Part shown: piece by piece, positions 60,658 through 64,000 of the stretch
How the letters are laid out: every line of letters begins with the position of its first letter
Position numbering within the stretch: the first letter of the stretch is position 1
Program-made: the position numbers and the translations under genes
The notes under the pieces: model-generated
Seen by the model: the letters and a program-made list of their open reading frames with translations, nothing else
What the model was told of the DNA's origin: nothing
Databases searched by the model: none
Assembly: GCF_963576545.1 (NCBI RefSeq)
Contig: NW_026870423.1
Location: 186,001-250,000 of the forward strand
Length of the DNA stretch: 64,000 nucleotides
DNA from: Limanda limanda
Lineage: Eukaryota > Chordata > Actinopteri > Pleuronectiformes > Pleuronectidae
Direction: 5' to 3'

Positions 60658-63600
60658 GGAAAGTGGTTGCATCTGGACTAATTTGGGTCCTGCGGATCGA
60701 TTCGTACCATCCCCGAGCTTGTACGACCTTCGGAAGAGGTCGACCGACGAAATTCCCCCAAATCTGAGGAGATATTCTTGAATAACTTTTTTTGTGAAGG
60801 TCGGAGAGACTTGCAAGTAGGCTCTACCCCCACTAAATGGGGTAGCGCGCATCGATCGGTACCATCCTTGAGCTTCTCCGACTTTCGGAAGGGTTAGGGT
60901 TAGGGTTAGGGATGAAAGCACATAGGAGAAAGAGATATTCTTGAATAACTTTTTTTGTGAAGGTCGGAGAGACTTGCAAGTAGGCTCTACCCCCACTAAA
61001 TGGGGTAGCGCGCATCGATCGGTACCATCCTTGAGCTTCTCCGACTTTCGGAAGGGTTAGGGTTAGGGTTAGGGATGAAAGCACATAGGAGAAAGAGATA
61101 TTCTTGAATAACTTTTTTTGTGAAGGTCGGAGAGACTTGCAAGTAGGCTCTACCCCCACTAAATGGGGTAGCGCGCATCGATCGGTACCATCCTTGAGCT
61201 TCTCCGACTTTCGGAAGGGTTAGGGTTAGGGTTAGGGATGAAAGCACATAGGAGAAAGAGATATTCTTGAATAACTTTTTTTGTGAAGGTCGGAGAGACT
61301 TGGAAAGTGGTTGCATCTGGACTAATTTGGGTCCTGCAGATCGATTGGTACCATCCCCGAGCTTGTACGACCTTCGGAAGAGGTCGACCGACGAAATTCC
61401 CCCAAATCTGAGGAGATATTCTTGAATAACTTTTTTTGTGAAGGTCGGAGAGACTTGCAAGTAGGCTCTACCCCCACTAAATGGGGTTGCGCGCATCGAT
61501 CAGTACCATCCTTGAGCTTCTCCGACTTTTGGAAGGGTTAGGGTTAGGGTTAGGGATGAAAGCACATAGGAGAAAGAGATATTCTTGAATAACTTTTTTT
61601 GTGAAGGTCGGAGAGACTTGCAAGTAGGCTCTACCCCCACTAAATGGGGTAGCGCGCATCGATCGGTACCATCCTTGAGCTTCTCCGACTTTCGGAAGGG
61701 TTAGGGTTAGGGTTAGGGATGAAAGCACATAGGAGAAAGAGATATTCTTGAATAACTTTTTTTGTGAAGGTCGGAGAGACTTGCAAGTAGGCTCTACCCC
61801 CACTAAATGGGGTAGCGCGCATCGATCGGTACCATCCTTGAGCTTCTCCGACTTTCGGAAGGGTTAGGGTTAGGGTTAGGGATGAAAGCACATAGGAGAA
61901 AGAGATATTCTTGAATAACTTTTTTTGTGAAGGTCGGAGAGACTTGCAAGTAGGCTCTACCCCCACTAAATGGGGTAGCGCGCATCGATCGGTACCATCC
62001 TTGAGCTTCTCCGACTTTCGGAAGGGTTAGGGTTAGGGTTAGGGATGAAAGCACATAGGAGAAAGAGATATTCTTGAATAACTTTTTTTGTGAAGGTCGG
62101 AGAGACTTGGAAAGTGGTTGCATCTGGACTAATTTGGGTCCTGCGGATCGATTGGTACCATCCCCGAGCTTGTACGACCTTCGGAAGAGGTCGACCGACG
62201 AAATTCCCCCAAATCTGAGGAGATATTCTTGAATAACTTTTTTTGTGAAGGTCGGAGAGACTTGCAAGTAGGCTCTACCCCCACTAAATGGGGTAGCGCG
62301 CATCGATCGGTACCATCCTTGAGCTTCTCCGACTTTCGGAAGGGTTAGGGTTAGGGATGAAAGCACATAGGAGAAAGAGATATTCTTGAATAACTTTTTT
62401 TGTGAAGGTCGGAGAGACTTGGAAAGTGGTTGCATCTGGACTAATTTGGGTCCTGCGGATCGATTGGTACCATCCCCGAGCTTGTACGACCTTCGGAAGA
62501 GGTCGACCGACGAAATTCCCCCAAATCTGAGGAGATATTCTTGAATAACCTTTTTTGTGAAGGTCGGAGAGACTTGCAAGTAGGCTCTACCCCCACTAAA
62601 TGGGGTTGCGCGCATCGATCGGTACCATCCTTGAGCTTCTCCGACTTTCGGAAGGGTTAGGGTTAGGGTTAGGGATGAAAGCACATAGGAGAAAGAGATA
62701 TTCTTGAATAACTTTTTTTGTGAAGGTCGGAGAGACTTGCAAGTAGGCTCTACCCCCACTAAATGGGGTAGCGCGCATCGATCGGTACTATCCTTGAGCT
62801 TCTCCGACTTTCGGAAGGGTTAGGGTTAGGGTTAGGGATGAAAGCACATAGGAGAAAGAGATATTCTTGAATAACTTTTTTTGTGAAGGTCGGAGAGACT
62901 TGGAAAGTGGTTGCATCTGGACTAATTTGGGTCCTGCGGATCGATTGGTACCATCCCCGAGCTTTTACGACCTTCGGAAGAGGTCGACCGACGAAATTCC
63001 CCCAAATCTGAGGAGATATTCTTGAATAACTTTTTTTGTGAAGGTCGGAGAGACTTGCAAGTAGGCTCTACCCCCACTAAATGGGGTAGCGCGCATCGAT
63101 CAGTACCATCCTTGAGCTTCTCCGACTTTCGGAAGGGTTAGGGTTAGGGTTAGGGATGAAAGCACATAGGAGAAAGAGATATTCTTGAATAACTTTTTTT
63201 GTGAAGGTCGGAGAGACTTGCAAGTAGGCTCTACCCCCACTAAATGGGGTAGCGCGCATCGATCGGTACCATCCTTGAGCTTCTCCGACTTTCGGAAGGG
63301 TTAGGGTTAGGGTTAGGGATGAAAGCACATAGGAGAAAGAGATATTCTTGAATAACTTTTTTTGTGAAGGTCGGAAAGACTTGCAAGTAGGCTCTACCCC
63401 CACTAAATGGGGTAGCGCGCATCGATCGGTACCATCCTTGAGCTTCTCCGACTTTCGGAAGGGTTAGGGTTAGGGTTAGGGATGAAAGCACATAGGAGAA
63501 AGAGATATTCTTGAATAACTTTTTTTGTGAAGGTCGGAGAGACTTGCAAGTAGGCTCTACCCCCACTAAATGGGGTAGCGCGCATCGATCGGTACCATCC

Positions 63601-63863
63601 TTGAGCTTCTCCGACTTTCGGAAGGGTTAGGGTTAGGGTTAGGGATGAAAGCACATAGGAGAAAGAGATATTCTTGAATAACTTTTTTTGTGAAGGTCGG
63701 AGAGACTTGGAAAGTGGTTGCATCTGGACTAATTTGGGTCCTGCGGATCGATTGGTACCATCCCCGAGCTTGTACGACCTTCGGAAGAGGTCGACCGACG
63801 AAATTCCCCCAAATCTGAGGAGATATTCTTGAATAACTTTTTTTGTGAAGGTCGGAGAGACTT
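60658..63863 (+). repeat. Irregular right segment (runs 3,4,1*,2,4)
   Basis: B starts are 60658, 61302, 62109, 62421, 62902 and 63709. I find no longer period here. It has several private changes: AACCTTTTTTG near 62549 in the B at 62421, GGTACTATC at 62784 (loss of GGTACC) in the A at 62739, GAGCTTTTACG in the B at 62902 and GGAAAGACTT near 63374. The A at 61457 combines TTGCG, GATCAG and TTTTGGAAG, a combination not seen elsewhere. The short A at 62264 is described separately. Confidence 0.85.
62264..62420 (+). repeat. 157-bp A, class 4 (no linked marker)
   Basis: This single A lies between two B and has two TTAGGG and none of the other short-A markers. It is therefore most simply a fourth separate loss. 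Confidence 0.88.
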
Positions 63864-64000
63864 GCAAGTAGGCTCTACCCCCACTAAATGGGGTAGCGCG
63901 CATCGATCAGTACCATCCTTGAGCTTCTCCGACTTTCGGAAGGGTTAGGGTTAGGGTTAGGGATGAAAGCACATAGGAGAAAGAGATATTCTTGAATAAC
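63864..64000 (+). repeat. Partial A monomer at the right window edge
   Basis: The first 137 of 163 bp are present, with GATCAGTACC and an intact GGG(TTAGGG)3 tract. The array continues beyond the window. Confidence 0.97.

Larger units (their letters stand above)
1..64000 (+). repeat. Two-monomer satellite array with embedded TTAGGG tracts, filling the window
   Basis: I see only two monomer types, A (163 bp, beginning GCAAGTAGGC) and B (155 bp, beginning GGAAAGTGGT), joined head to tail in one orientation. The tally is 288 full A, 109 full B, a partial B (1-104) and a partial A (63864-64000). Thirteen A monomers are 157 bp and one is 161 bp, and the lengths then sum to exactly 64,000, so no unassigned DNA remains. 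B never follows B, and A runs are 1 to 7 long. Both array ends lie outside the window. Satellites carrying telomere-type repeats are known from subtelomeric and pericentromeric heterochromatin; which applies here cannot be told. There is no inversion, transposon insertion or gene. The monomer lengths are close to nucleosomal DNA length, which is suggestive only. Confidence 0.98.

Noticed and set aside
125..63903. Well over a hundred overlapping minus-strand open frames of 60 to 426 codons with near-identical proteins
   Set aside because: They overlap each other in register with the satellite, read the same A monomer in two frames, often need a GTG start, and end whenever two A monomers adjoin. 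Substitutions show no sign of sparing the protein. They are explained by repeat length.
1..64000. CRISPR array (regular repeats with spacers)
   Set aside because: The repeated units abut with no unique spacers. The units are 155-163 bp, far longer than CRISPR repeats, and the intervening sequence is itself repeated.
1..64000. Mobile element, ribosomal spacer repeat or tRNA gene cluster
   Set aside because: No terminal repeats, target duplications, transposase-like frame, rRNA match or tRNA cloverleaf boxes were seen. All bases are accounted for by A and B.

Overview
The whole window is one satellite array. It holds no gene, RNA gene, transposon or unique sequence that I can support. Every base is assigned to one of two related head-to-tail monomers: A (163 bp) and B (155 bp). 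The tally is 288 complete A, 109 complete B, a partial B at the left edge (1-104) and a partial A at the right edge (63864-64000). Thirteen A monomers lack 6 bp and one lacks 2 bp, and with these the lengths sum to exactly 64,000. All monomers have the same orientation.

Each normal A contains GGG(TTAGGG)3 on the + strand, so the window holds about 850 TTAGGG hexamers. This points to a eukaryote with the TTAGGG telomere type (vertebrates, many other animals, most filamentous fungi, some protists and a few plants). A subtelomeric or interstitial telomere-related heterochromatin block is the likely setting. No coding sequence is present to narrow the organism further. A and B share an identical last 44 bp and an alignable first 80 bp (56 of 80 identical, no gaps). 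They differ in the middle, where A has the telomeric tract and B has a GTCGAC-containing segment.

The array has a grammar. B never follows B, and runs of 1 to 7 A monomers separate successive B monomers. Written as A-run lengths (* = run containing a 157-bp A): 4,2,1,4,2,1,4,5,5*,1 | 2,1,4,6,1 | 2,1,4,7,5*,1 | 2,1,4,7,5*,1 | 2,1,4,5,5*,2,2,1,5,2,5,2,2 | 5*,2*,2,1 | 5,1,4,2,2,1,2,1 | 5,1,4,2*,2,1,2,4,2,3,4,2* | 3,1,4,2*,2,1,2,4,2,3,4,2* | 2,1,2,2,1,2,4,1,5,1,4,1,5,1,1,4*,2*,2,1,2,2,2,2,1,2,4,1,5,3,4,1*,2,4,(1).

Layout: 1-3316 is a 1606-bp higher-order repeat (HOR). 2518-21340 is a 4.2-kb HOR family with units of 3858, 3057, 4184, 4184 and about 3540-3858 bp. 20377-32415 has a 5.6-kb displaced duplication plus local 1451-, 799- and 4174-bp units. 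32742-46217 is a 6738-bp tandem duplication. 46218-60657 is a mosaic of 1280-, 2413-, 962- and 9942-bp duplications. 60658-64000 is irregular. Shared rare variants show that copies arose by unequal exchange and segmental duplication at many scales. Long minus-strand open frames (up to 426 codons) are arithmetic by-products of the repeat (163+155=318, a multiple of 3) and are not annotated as genes.
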